This document shows, in pieces, positions 7,369 through 16,233 of a DNA stretch of 20,216 bases. Position numbers and translations under genes: made by a program. Below the pieces are notes generated by a model. The model had not been told where the DNA came from. It was given only the letters and a program-made list of their open reading frames with translations, and searched no databases. This stretch comes from Verrucomicrobiales bacterium (lineage in GTDB: Bacteria; Verrucomicrobiota; Verrucomicrobiia; Verrucomicrobiales; Akkermansiaceae), in assembly GCA_003483645.1 (NCBI GenBank), contig DMYM01000401.1:5108-25323 (forward strand), given 5' to 3'. Each line of letters opens with the position of its first letter. Position 1 is the first letter of the stretch.

Positions 7369-8589
7369 ATGTCTGCGCTCGTCTCCCTTCTCGGAATGGC
7401 CGCCCTTCTGGGCATCGCGGTGCTTGCTTCCTCCAACCGTCGCGCCATTCGCCTCCGTAGCGTCCTGGGAGCCTTTCTCGTCCAGGCGGGACTCGGAGCC
7501 TTCGTTCTCTTCACCCCCCAGGGCAAGGCCGTCCTGGGTGCTCTCTCAGGGCTGGTCCGGGCCATCATCGCGAGCGGGGACAAGGGCATCACCTTTCTCT
7601 TCGGCTCGCTCGCCGAGCAGGACTCGATGGGCTTCATCTTCGTGGTCAAGGTTCTCCCCGTCATCATCTTCTTCGCTTCGCTGATCGCGGTCCTCTACCA
7701 TCTGAAGATCATGCCCCTCATCATCCGGACCCTTGGCGGAGCCCTCCGCAAGGCCCTCGGGACGAGCCGGGCGGAATCCCTCTCGGCCACCGCCAATATC
7801 TTCGTGGGACAGACCGAGGCCCCGCTCGTGGTGCGCCCCTACATCCCCCGCATGACCCAGTCGGAACTCTTCGCCATCATGGTGGGTGGTCTTGCCTCCA
7901 TCGCCGGATCGGTCCTCGCAGCCTATGCCGGCATGGGAGTGAAGCTGGAATATCTCCTCGCCGCCTCCTTCATGGCTGCGCCAGGCGGATTGCTTTTTGC
8001 AAAGATCCTCCTCCCGGAGAGCGAAGTGCCCGAGGAACACCTGCCCCATGACGACGACGAGGACAAACCCGTCAACGTCTTCGATGCCGCGGCCCAGGGA
8101 GCTTCCGCCGGCCTGAAACTCGCTCTCAATGTGGGGGCCATGCTGCTCGCCTTCATCGCGCTCATCGCGCTCCTCAATCTTGGCCTGGGAACGGTGGGGG
8201 GCTGGTTCGGACACTCCGATCTCACCCTCCAGCAGATCCTGGGCGTTATCTTCGCTCCTCTCGCCTGGATCCTTGGTGTTCCCTGGGAGGAGGCCAGCCG
8301 GGCCGGAAGCTTCATCGGCCAGAAGATCGTCCTCAACGAGTTCGTGGCCTACAAGGCTCTCCTCGACGACGGCTCCCTCTCGCAACTCTCCGAGGGCATC
8401 GTCACCTTTGCCCTCTGCGGCTTCGCGAATCTTTCCTCCATCGCCATCCTGCTCGGGGGACTGGGGGGAATGGCTCCCACCCGGCGCAAGGACATCGCCC
8501 GCCTGGGCCTGAAGGCCGTCTTTGCAGCCTCCCTCGCCAACTTCATGAGCGCCGCCATCGCCGGGCTCTTTCTCGCCCTGAGCCTGTAA
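7369..8589 (+). CDS. nupC: Concentrative nucleoside transporter (CNT/NupC family)
   Basis: A 406-residue polytopic inner-membrane protein of the CNT family, which imports nucleosides by H+ or Na+ symport. E. coli NupC is 400 residues. The diagnostic block GQTEAPLVVRPY (about 147-158), MTQSELFAIMVGG and SIAGSVLAAYAG are present. So is the second half motif NEFVAYKAL (about 323-331), followed by IVTFALCGFANLSSIAILLGG. Multiple hydrophobic segments span the length, and an acidic cytoplasmic loop (HDDDEDK) lies near residue 226. The frame extends upstream to a TTG at 7306, but those 21 residues are polar and unlike the family, so the ATG at 7369 (MSALVSLLG) is chosen. It is the first gene of a tight operon with xapX, deoA, deoB and deoD, which matches uptake of the substrates those enzymes degrade. 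Confidence 0.93.
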   Translation: MSALVSLLGMAALLGIAVLASSNRRAIRLRSVLGAFLVQAGLGAFVLFTPQGKAVLGALSGLVRAIIASGDKGITFLFGSLAEQDSMGFIFVVKVLPVIIFFASLIAVLYHLKIMPLIIRTLGGALRKALGTSRAESLSATANIFVGQTEAPLVVRPYIPRMTQSELFAIMVGGLASIAGSVLAAYAGMGVKLEYLLAASFMAAPGGLLFAKILLPESEVPEEHLPHDDDEDKPVNVFDAAAQGASAGLKLALNVGAMLLAFIALIALLNLGLGTVGGWFGHSDLTLQQILGVIFAPLAWILGVPWEEASRAGSFIGQKIVLNEFVAYKALLDDGSLSQLSEGIVTFALCGFANLSSIAILLGGLGGMAPTRRKDIARLGLKAVFAASLANFMSAAIAGLFLALSL

Positions 8590-8636
8590 GCAGAACCATG
8601 CCCATGCCGGACCCGCAGCCATCTTCCAGAAAACCA

Positions 8637-8804
8637 ATGATCGAGATTCTCCTCGCCCTCGCCGTCGGCATGATCGTCGGCATCCTCTTCAGTGCCTGCA
8701 AGCTCCCCCTCCCTGCCCCCCCGGCCATTGCCGGGGTGGTCGGAATCGTGGGAATCTATCTCGGGGCACAGGCCTGGCCCCTGCTCGCAAAACTGTTTTC
8801 CTGA
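8637..8804 (+). CDS. xapX: XapX-domain small membrane protein
   Basis: A 55-residue hydrophobic protein starting MIEILLALAVGMIVG and containing LPLPAPPAIAGVVGIVGIYLG. This matches the XapX (TIGR03510/DUF1427) pattern of two short TM helices joined by a P-A-P-P turn. The family was named from a small ORF in the E. coli xanthosine (xap) locus and has no known biochemical function. An in-frame ATG at 8598 would add 13 polar residues. The 8637 start gives the usual family length of roughly 50, but neither start has a strong Shine-Dalgarno, so the choice is uncertain. It sits 8 to 47 bp after nupC and 28 bp before deoA, so it is almost certainly cotranscribed. An accessory role in nucleoside transport is an inference from this position. 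Confidence 0.75.
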   Translation: MIEILLALAVGMIVGILFSACKLPLPAPPAIAGVVGIVGIYLGAQAWPLLAKLFS

Positions 8805-8832
8805 ACGCCCTGCCGCGCCGGAACCCGCCGTG

Positions 8833-10157
<1,325 letters not shown>

Positions 10158-10161
<4 letters not shown>

Positions 10162-11381
10162 AACGAGTCATCCTCCTCGTCATGGACTCCCTCGGGATCG
10201 GGAGCGCCCCCGATGCGGCCTGCTTCAGAGGGGACGGATTTACCGACGAGGGCGCCAACACCCTGGGACACATCGCCGATACCCTTGCCCTCGCCGGCTC
10301 CCCCCTGCAGCTTCCCAATCTCGCCCGATTGGGACTCCTGCACGCCTTCCAGGCCAGGTGCGGAAGCCCACCCGCCGGGATGATCCCACCGGAGGAGATC
10401 GCGGGCTCCTGGGCCTTCGCCCGGGAAATCAGCCCGGGCAAGGACACCCCCAGCGGACACTGGGAAATTGCTGGCGTCCCGGTTCCCTTCGAATGGTCCT
10501 ACTTTCCGAAGGAAAGGCCGTGCTTTCCCGCGGAGCTACTTGCCCGGATCGCTGAGCACAGCGGAGTGGAGGGCTCGCTCGGTAATTGCCACAGCTCGGG
10601 TACCGAGATCATCTCCCGGCTGGGTGAGGAGCACCTCACCACCGGCAGGCCCATCTACTACACCTCGGCCGACAGTGTCTTCCAGATTGCGGCTCACGAG
10701 GAACACTTCGGGCTCGAACGACTGCTCGACCTGTGCCGCTGCGTCCGCAGCCTTCTCGACGAAAGCGACCTCATGATTGGACGGGTCATCGCCCGGCCCT
10801 TCCTCGGATCCGGTCCCGAGGATTTCAAACGGACTGGCAACCGTCACGATTTTGCGGTCCCTCCTCCCTCGCCCACCATTCTCCAGAGACTCTGCGAGGC
10901 GGGCGGATCGGTCATCGGGGTAGGCAAGATTGGCGACATCTACGCTCATACCGGCATCACCGAAGAGGTCAGGGCCAGTGGTCACCCGGCGCTCTGGCAA
11001 AAAACCCTGTCCGCCCTCCAGCGGACCGGCGATCGCAGCCTCGTGATGACCAATTTCGTCGACTTTGATGCCCTCTACGGTCATCGGCGCGATGTTCTGG
11101 GCTACGGTCAGGCCCTGCAGGAATTCGATGCCGCCCTCCCCGCTCTTCTCGCGACCCTTGAGCCGGACGATCTCCTCATCATCACGGCGGATCATGGAAA
11201 CGACCCCACCTGGCCCGGGACCGACCACACCCGCGAGGACGTCCCGGTCCTGCTGCATGGAAAAGCCGTTCTGGACGGGGCCAGCCTCGGGGCGCGGGAA
11301 ACCTTTGCAGACATCGGCCAGACCATCGCAGACTACTTCTCGTTGCCTGCCATGGAGAGCGGCACGTCCCTCCTGGGCTAG
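10158..11381 (+). CDS. deoB: Phosphopentomutase
   Basis: A 407-residue enzyme, the same length as E. coli DeoB. It interconverts (deoxy)ribose-1-phosphate and (deoxy)ribose-5-phosphate in nucleoside catabolism and salvage. It belongs to the alkaline phosphatase superfamily. Asp10 in VMDSLGIG is a metal ligand, KDTPSGHWEIAG (95-106) carries Thr97, which corresponds to the phosphorylated threonine, and the C-terminal TADHGNDPTWPGTDHTRE supplies further Asp/His metal ligands. YTSADSVFQIAAHEE and GRVIARPF are further family blocks. The ATG is chosen because it gives the invariant MKRVILLVMDSLG N-terminus and overlaps the deoA stop by 4 bp. deoD follows after 32 bp. Confidence 0.96.
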
Positions 11382-11413
11382 TTTCTCCCCGGAAGCATCA
11401 ACCCCCATCCGCC

Positions 11414-12124
11414 ATGCCCACTCCCACCCCTCATATTGAAGCCGCTCCCGGGGATTTTGCTCCCACCGTCCTCATGCCCGGCGACCCCCTGCGGGCCCGG
11501 CACATTGCGGAAAGCTTCCTCGAAGAGGCCCGACAGGTCAACGGAGTGCGGGGGATGCTGGCCTTCACCGGCAGCTACCAGGGAACCGCGGTCTCGGTCA
11601 TGGGGAGTGGGATGGGTATTCCTTCCATCTCCATCTACGCCAGGGAACTGTGGGCCGAGTACGGGGTGGAGAACATTATCCGGGTGGGGAGCTGTGGCAC
11701 TTCGCACCAGGAGGTCAAGCTGCGCGACATCCTGATCGGAACCGGAGCGTGTACAGACTCCAAGGTCAACCGCAGCCGCTTCCGGGACCACGACTTCGCG
11801 GCCATCGCGGACTTTGAATTGGCTCGCCGGGCGGTGGCGGCCGCCGAGCAACTCGAAATCCCGGTCCGCACCGGCAACCTCTTCTCCGCCGACCTCTTTT
11901 ACACCCCGGACCCCGGCATGTTCGACGTCATGGAGAGAATGGGCGTGCTGGGCATTGAGATGGAAGCTGCGGGGCTTTACGGCTGTGCCGCCGAGTGCGG
12001 AAAGCGGGCCCTTGCCATCTGCACGGTTTCCGATCACATCCGGACCGGGGAAGCCACCACTTCCGAGGAACGCCAGACGAGTTTCAACGACATGATCCGG
12101 GTTGCTCTGGCGTCGGTTTCCTGA
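11414..12124 (+). CDS. deoD: Purine nucleoside phosphorylase, DeoD type
   Basis: A 236-residue member of the hexameric, bacterial PNP family (E. coli DeoD is 239). It cleaves purine (deoxy)ribonucleosides with phosphate to the base and (deoxy)ribose-1-phosphate, which feeds DeoB. Visible active-site elements are His7 in TPHIEA (contributed across the dimer), the phosphate-binding GDPLRA (23-28), Arg46 (NGVRGM) and Arg90 (RVGSCG). The ribose-binding EMEAAG (182-187), catalytic Asp207 in VSDHIR and Arg220 are also present. The last gene of the nucleoside operon. The ATG at 11414 yields the canonical PHI motif; no clear Shine-Dalgarno precedes it. The 123 bp to the convergent lipoprotein gene hold no strong intrinsic terminator. 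Confidence 0.96.
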   Translation: MPTPTPHIEAAPGDFAPTVLMPGDPLRARHIAESFLEEARQVNGVRGMLAFTGSYQGTAVSVMGSGMGIPSISIYARELWAEYGVENIIRVGSCGTSHQEVKLRDILIGTGACTDSKVNRSRFRDHDFAAIADFELARRAVAAAEQLEIPVRTGNLFSADLFYTPDPGMFDVMERMGVLGIEMEAAGLYGCAAECGKRALAICTVSDHIRTGEATTSEERQTSFNDMIRVALASVS

Positions 12125-12247
12125 TCCGCGACGAGAGAACCGTCCCGGGGCTTTTCATATGGTGCTCTACGTGACTTTTGCTGCGGCTTCAAAAAAGGTG
12201 AAGGCAGACTGAAGCAATCTAACCCCTGAATCATCACAACAGACCGA

Positions 12248-12706
12248 TCAAAGCACTTCGGTCAGTTGCTTCACCCGCTTGAGCAGGACCTTGCCCCGGC
12301 GATCTCCCTGCGAGGTCGGGACAAACCCGTCGCCCCGGTTCGCCAGCAGGGTGCAGCGCACCCGGTGGATTCCGAACTCAACCTCGGTCACGTCCACCTC
12401 GGCGCGAAGGGAGACCCCCGGACCAAACCACTCCCCGAATCTCTCCTGGCCGACCCCGTCTCCCTTCCGCAGGAATGCGAATCTGCCTCCCACACCACTC
12501 CCCGGTAACGGCTGAAAGTCGTCTGCCTGGAAGACGATCATGACCGCTTTCTCGATATTATAGCGCGGGGCGAACTCGATCTTCCGGGAGAAACCGCTTC
12601 CCGACACGGATCCGCCTCCACCACCAGTGGGCCCGCAAGCCGCAAGGAACAGGATCAGCGCCGGGCCAAGGCAGGAAAAAGGGGGAAACCGGACAAAACC
12701 ATTCAT
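12248..12706 (-). CDS. Small lipoprotein of unknown function
   Basis: A 152-residue protein with a lipoprotein signal: hydrophobic PALILFLAAC ends in the lipobox LAAC (Cys24 from the chosen start), followed by a Gly/Ser-rich tether (GPTGGGGGSVSGSG). The remainder is a compact beta-rich domain (EFAPRYNIEKAVMIVFQADDF near 45-65; GVSLRAEVDVTEVEFGIHRVRCTLL near 100-124) with no motif I recognise. The frame is open upstream to 12784, but starting at the ATG at 12706 places the signal peptide at the N-terminus. It is divergent from prfB across a 137-bp gap and convergent with the deo operon. Export and lipid anchoring follow from the sequence; the function is unknown. Confidence 0.7.
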   Translation of the reverse strand: MNGFVRFPPFSCLGPALILFLAACGPTGGGGGSVSGSGFSRKIEFAPRYNIEKAVMIVFQADDFQPLPGSGVGGRFAFLRKGDGVGQERFGEWFGPGVSLRAEVDVTEVEFGIHRVRCTLLANRGDGFVPTSQGDRRGKVLLKRVKQLTEVL

Positions 12707-12807
12707 GGCAGGAAGTGTGCCCACCCTGTTCCCGGAATCAAGAAGCCCCTGCCGTCCCTGCCGTGGCACCCCGGGACCATCCAATGGCTCCGGAACCCAA
12801 GAGCGCC

Positions 12808-12836
12808 TTGACTCAGGCCGTGCAGTGTCCTACCTC
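12808..12836 (+). promoter_or_regulatory. Candidate prfB promoter
   Basis: TTGACT (12808-12813) matches the -35 consensus at 5 of 6 positions. After 17 bp comes TACCTC (12831-12836), a poor -10 element. The ATG of prfB begins 7 nt further on, so a transcript from here would be nearly leaderless. No Shine-Dalgarno is visible before that ATG, which is compatible with leaderless initiation but does not prove it. Confidence 0.25.
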
Positions 12837-12843
12837 CGCTCCC

Positions 12844-13963
12844 ATGCCAGAACCTTCATTCAGCGACGACCTCCAGGCACTCGACACCACGGCCCTCAAG
12901 GGCCGCTTGTCGGAACTCCGGAGGTATCTTTGACGTCCCTGAACTGGAAAAGAACCTCACCACCATCGAGAAGAAGATGGAGGCCCCGGACTTCTGGAAC
13001 GACCAGAATGCCGCCCAGTCGACGGTCAGGGAGGCCAGCCGCTTCAAGGGCAAACTCCACCCCTTCCTCAAGCTCGAGGAACGCCTCCAGAACGTGGAGG
13101 CCGGGATCGAACTGGCGCGCGAATTCGATGACGCCGACTCGGCCCAAGAGGCCTCCGACGAGTTCAAGGCCCTCACTCGCGACATCGATTCCTTTGAGCT
13201 GGTAACCCTGCTCGACAAGCCAACCGATCCCAACAACGCCTACCTGTCCATCCAGGCGGGGGCTGGCGGCACGGAGGCTTTCGACTGGGCCCAGATGCTC
13301 CAGCGCATGTACATGCGCTGGGCGGAGAGCCGGGGCTTCAAGGTGTCCGTCACGGACGAGCAGGAGGGGGAAGGTGCGGGCATCTCAAGCGCCTCCCTCA
13401 AGATCGAGGGAGAGTATGCCTACGGCTACCTGAAGAACGAACGCGGGGTGCATCGCCTGGTCCGCATCTCGCCCTTCGATGCAGCCGGTAAGCGTCACAC
13501 TTCATTCGTGGCCATCGACTGCACACCGGAGATCTCCAAGGACATCAATATCGAGGTTCCCGAGAGCGACGTCGAAGTGCAGACCACCCGCTCCGGCGGA
13601 AAGGGCGGCCAGAATGTCAACAAGGTGGAAACGGCGGTCATCCTGAAACACAGTCCCTCCGGTATCATCATCCGTTGCACGCAGGAACGCTCCCAGCTGC
13701 GCAACCGCGAACTGGCCTGGGAACTCCTCAAGGCCAAGCTCTACCAGATTGAGGAGGACAAACAGAAGGCAGAGGCGGATCGAATCTACGGCGAGAAGGG
13801 CGAAATCGGATTCGGCAGCCAGATCCGCTCCTACGTCTTCCAGCCCTATCAGATGGTCAAGGATCTCCGTACGGGGCATGAAACCGGAAACATCCAGGCC
13901 GTCATGAACGGGGACCTCGATGGCTTCATTGAGGCCAAGCTGCGCGGTCAGGAGAGATCCTGA
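12844..13963 (+). CDS. prfB: Peptide chain release factor 2, expressed by programmed +1 frameshift
   Basis: RF2 recognises UAA and UGA and triggers peptidyl-tRNA hydrolysis. The gene is in two frames: 29 codons from ATG 12844 end at TGA 12931-12933, and the rest runs in the +1 frame from GAC 12932 to the TGA ending at 13963. Skipping T12931 gives Leu29-Asp30 and a continuous 372-residue protein (MPEPSFSDD...LRRYL-DVPELEKNL...), close to E. coli RF2 (365). The specificity motif SPF is at residues 209-211 and the catalytic GGQ at 254-256 (SGGKGGQNVNKVETAV). An annotation that opens only the +1 frame, for example at ATG 12977, would miss the first 44 residues of the protein. The frameshift makes RF2 synthesis sensitive to its own level, because low RF2 lengthens the pause at UGA. 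Confidence 0.95.
12920..12934 (+). promoter_or_regulatory. prfB programmed frameshift site
   Basis: GGAGG (12920-12924), TAT, CTT (12928-12930), TGA (12931-12933), C. The internal Shine-Dalgarno-like GGAGG sits 3 nt before the slippery CTT, the same geometry as the E. coli prfB site, and TGA is followed by C, the weak termination context used in known sites. Peptidyl-tRNA-Leu slips from CTT to TTT, and translation resumes at GAC (Asp). All essential elements are intact. Confidence 0.95.
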
Positions 13964-13981
13964 TTTCGAGGCTATTAGAGG

Positions 13982-14009
13982 TTGGCACCCCGGGAAAATT
14001 TGTTAGGAT
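13982..14009 (+). promoter_or_regulatory. Candidate promoter between prfB and the downstream secreted-protein gene
   Basis: TTGGCA (13982-13987) and TAGGAT (14004-14009) are separated by 16 bp in the 55-bp gap after prfB. The ATG of the next gene follows 9 nt after the -10-like box. Alternatively, the AGGA within TAGGAT (14005-14008) is a Shine-Dalgarno placed 10 nt before the ATG at 14019, and the gene is read from the prfB transcript. The sequence does not decide between the two. Confidence 0.35.
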
Positions 14010-14018
14010 CGGACTCCG

Positions 14019-14600
14019 ATGAAACGATTTTGGTGCCTCCTGCTGGCCCTCGCCTGCCCCGCCCTTGCAGACGTGGAATGGCGCAGCTTTGAGAACGCGG
14101 ACAAGACCAAGTCCTTCCAGGGGCGCCTGGTCGGCTACGATCCCGCCCGGGAAAAGGTCACCGTGCAGAAGAAATCAACCCTGCGCCCGGTCACCTTCAG
14201 TTTGGCTCTGCTTTCCGAAGAGCACCGCAAGTTCGTCGAGAAACGCGCCGTGGAACTGGAAGCAGCCGGCGGTCTCCGCATGATGTTCTACCGGAACATC
14301 CAGAAAACCGGCAGTAATCGCAAGGGCGACACCCGCACCAGCAGTTACAACGGTGGCTATAAGATCGAAATCCGGAACTTCCTCCGTCGTGCCATCCAGG
14401 ATGTATCGGTCGACTATATCGTGATTTACCGCAAGGACTCGACCAAGGGCAATGGAACGCTGTCCACCAAGAGAGGTTCCAGTAACCTCACTGCCCTGGT
14501 GCCCAACTACGACGAGAACATCGTCATCGATGGCATCCCCCTCACCAGCTACTACAAGGCTGGCTCCGTCTCGGTAACGGGGGTGGCAGGATCGACATGA
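14019..14600 (+). CDS. Secreted SHD1-like protein, stopped by an in-frame TGA
   Basis: As read to the first stop, a 193-residue exported protein. A signal peptide (MKRFWCLLLALACPALA) precedes an SHD1/SLA1-homology-like segment (about residues 20-72: VEWRSFENADKTKSFQGRL ... TFSLALLSEEHRKFV), a type common in PVC secreted proteins. A beta-rich domain with DVSVDYIVIYRKD (about 128-140) follows. The frame then meets TGA at 14598-14600 (ACA TGA TCT), but the same frame continues with clear coding character for 57 more codons to TAA 14772-14774. I think the native protein was about 250 residues. The TGA may be a recent nonsense mutation, a base error, or a readthrough site. No enzymatic role is apparent. 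The gene lies 55 bp behind prfB on the same strand. Confidence 0.7.
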   Translation: MKRFWCLLLALACPALADVEWRSFENADKTKSFQGRLVGYDPAREKVTVQKKSTLRPVTFSLALLSEEHRKFVEKRAVELEAAGGLRMMFYRNIQKTGSNRKGDTRTSSYNGGYKIEIRNFLRRAIQDVSVDYIVIYRKDSTKGNGTLSTKRGSSNLTALVPNYDENIVIDGIPLTSYYKAGSVSVTGVAGST

Positions 14601-14774
14601 TCTCGCGGAGGAGGTGGCGCGGTCAGCGCCACGAGGTCACAGCGAAGCCGCGACTCCCTGGTCGGTTGCATTGCCCAGATCAAGGTGGGCGGCAAGGTGG
14701 TGAAGACCGAGGCGTCGAGCGTTGATGTGCTCCGGCAGTACAGCGGCGCCTTCGGGGGATCTGACGCCAGGTAA
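14601..14774 (+). other. In-frame C-terminal continuation beyond the TGA of the SHD1-like gene
   Basis: In the same frame as the gene beginning at 14019, codons after the TGA encode a Gly/Ser/Arg-rich linker (SRGGGGAVSATRSQRSRDS) and then LVGCIAQIKVGGKVVKTEAS and a short tail ending at TAA 14772-14774. The last half has the third-position G/C bias of the genuine genes. A linker followed by a module of the form L-V/E-G-C-x-x-x-I/V-x-V-x-G-K is what I would expect at the end of this PVC family, so this segment is interpreted as the native C-terminus cut off by one stop codon. No start codon or ribosome binding site supports an independent gene. Confidence 0.65.
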
Positions 14775-14811
14775 GCCGGAAGCCCCTCAAGGCTCTCCCG
14801 CCTCTGTGTGA

Positions 14812-14839
14812 ACCTCCGGGGCAACCCCTTTCCGGGTTC
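14812..14839. terminator. Weak hairpin between convergent genes
   Basis: GGGG-CAA-CCCC (14819-14829) is followed by TTT, and flanking AACC (14812-14815) can pair with GGTT (14836-14839) across an interior loop. It lies between the plus-strand SHD1-like gene and the stop of the minus-strand PelD-like gene, the expected place for a terminator serving convergent transcripts. The T-run is short, so this is tentative. Confidence 0.25.
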
Positions 14840-14853
14840 CAGGCGGATTCAAC

Positions 14854-16233
14854 TTAGCGGAAGGAAACGTCCTGGCCGACTGCAACCAGCTTGCCCCAGA
14901 GTTGCTGGGGAGATTCGCCAGGAGCGGTCATGACGAAGTGGGGAGCGTGTTCCCGTCCCAACCCCAATTCCTCGACGAAATCGAGAAAGAGGTCCCGGAG
15001 CGCATCGCGCACAACAGGATCGGAGTTGGCCGGTAGAAGAAAGAGCACAGATCGGCGACCTTCCTCGTGGGAGTTGCTCAGAAGCGTCCTGTGCGGGAGC
15101 ACTTCCAGAAGGTCGCGGAATGACTCGGCGGGATCGACCCCGTCGTCAAAATCGAAGGGAACGCGCACCAGGGTGGAGGGGGCCGCGTACTTGGTGTGGG
15201 TTGTCACCGCAGCTTCCATGGCAGCGTAAAATTCAAACTGGCCGATGGAGCGGTGGCGGGCCTCGTCATGAAGCGGCAGGGCTGGGGAACCGTTTCTTCG
15301 ATCGCAGACTGACTTCATCATCTCAAAGGCACCCGGCTGGAGGTTGTTGAAGGGCACATCCTGCACGATCAGCACGTGGGTTGTTGACCTGTCGGCACCG
15401 TTGATGATGGGATAAGCTGCGAGATACCCGGGCCTGCGTGAAGGGGGATTTTCCAGAAGGGTCTTCTGGACCAGGAAACAGTTCCGGGCCAGGGACTCCG
15501 CCACGATCTGGTGATCATCCCGCAGCAGGTGCTCCGGGAAGTGCGCGGAGTCCCCCAGGGAGGCGACCCGCACAAGAGCTGCAGCCCGGGAATCCGGAGG
15601 CACCTCGTAAAGTGCCGCATTGCCTGCGTGAGTGATCCGGGCCAGAGCAGCGAGAAGATCTGACGGGACGAAATCGCTGCAGGTTTCCACCGTTTCTTCC
15701 ACCGCCTCCTCCAGTTGTTCGTCCAGAGAATCCGCCTCGGTGCCAAGAAATTCGAGCCTTTGCTGGAGATCCTGCTGGGAAAGCACGAGCAACTCGTGCT
15801 CGGCGTGCACCCGGCGGTTCTCTCTCCTGAGCTCCTCTCTCTCTTTTTCCAACTGCAATCCGCGCCGCTGCAGGCCCTCCGAAACCTGACCCAGGAGAAC
15901 CCCGAAGAGGGGGAAGGAAATCAGGGTGTAGCGATGCTCCGTGAGACTGATCCCCTGGCCTGCCACATACCTTCCCGCCACCAGGAGCAGAACGGTGAGC
16001 AGTCCGGCACTGAGCCCGGCGCTGAATCCGTAACGAACACCGAGGAGCACGGGGATGAGGAGAAAGGGAGTCGGATTGACGCCAAACCAACCGGCATCAC
16101 CGGGAACGATTAGGTAGTTCACCAAGGCCAGCAGCGAGAAGAACGCAACGAAGCGGAGAAGGAAGAACCGAACAGGATATGACCCGGGACAAGACACGGA
16201 GCCATGGACAAGGGGCAGGGTCTGGGCAGACAT
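14854..16233 (-). CDS. PelD-like membrane protein: 4 TM, coiled coil, GAF-like, degenerate GGDEF
   Basis: A 459-residue protein from the ATG at 16233 (a TTG at 16251 would add six residues). Four hydrophobic segments lie at about 23-42, 52-66, 69-86 and 102-117. A charged heptad-rich coiled coil (about 118-180, LQLEKEREELRRENRRVHAEHELL), a GAF-like domain (about 186-310) and a GGDEF-like fold without the signature (about 330-435) follow. At the GGDEF position the sequence reads EGRRS before VLFLLP, so cyclase activity is excluded. The order matches PelD, the inner-membrane c-di-GMP receptor that activates Pel polysaccharide synthesis. The spot of the RxxD inhibitory site reads RTLL (382-385), lacking the Asp. 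No pelABCEFG genes are next to it. PelD-like is a domain-order assignment; it could be another GAF/GGDEF-derived sensor. Confidence 0.55.
   Translation of the reverse strand: MSAQTLPLVHGSVSCPGSYPVRFFLLRFVAFFSLLALVNYLIVPGDAGWFGVNPTPFLLIPVLLGVRYGFSAGLSAGLLTVLLLVAGRYVAGQGISLTEHRYTLISFPLFGVLLGQVSEGLQRRGLQLEKEREELRRENRRVHAEHELLVLSQQDLQQRLEFLGTEADSLDEQLEEAVEETVETCSDFVPSDLLAALARITHAGNAALYEVPPDSRAAALVRVASLGDSAHFPEHLLRDDHQIVAESLARNCFLVQKTLLENPPSRRPGYLAAYPIINGADRSTTHVLIVQDVPFNNLQPGAFEMMKSVCDRRNGSPALPLHDEARHRSIGQFEFYAAMEAAVTTHTKYAAPSTLVRVPFDFDDGVDPAESFRDLLEVLPHRTLLSNSHEEGRRSVLFLLPANSDPVVRDALRDLFLDFVEELGLGREHAPHFVMTAPGESPQQLWGKLVAVGQDVSFR

Noticed and set aside
7172..7369. Possible 65-residue minus-strand gene in the recO-nupC gap
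   Set aside because: No recognisable motif and no Shine-Dalgarno, and it fills a region expected to hold the two divergent promoters.
7546..8637. Long minus-strand open frame opposite nupC
   Set aside because: The product is Gly/Glu/Asp-rich and lacks any family motif, while the plus strand encodes an unmistakable CNT transporter.
12627..13205. Plus-strand open frame overlapping the start of prfB
   Set aside because: It is a low-complexity Pro/Arg/Ser translation in the third frame; the two prfB frames explain the coding signal here.
14598..14600. Selenocysteine insertion at the in-frame TGA
   Set aside because: The codon sits in a Gly/Ser linker rather than a redox site, and no SECIS-like hairpin is evident just downstream, so Sec is unlikely.
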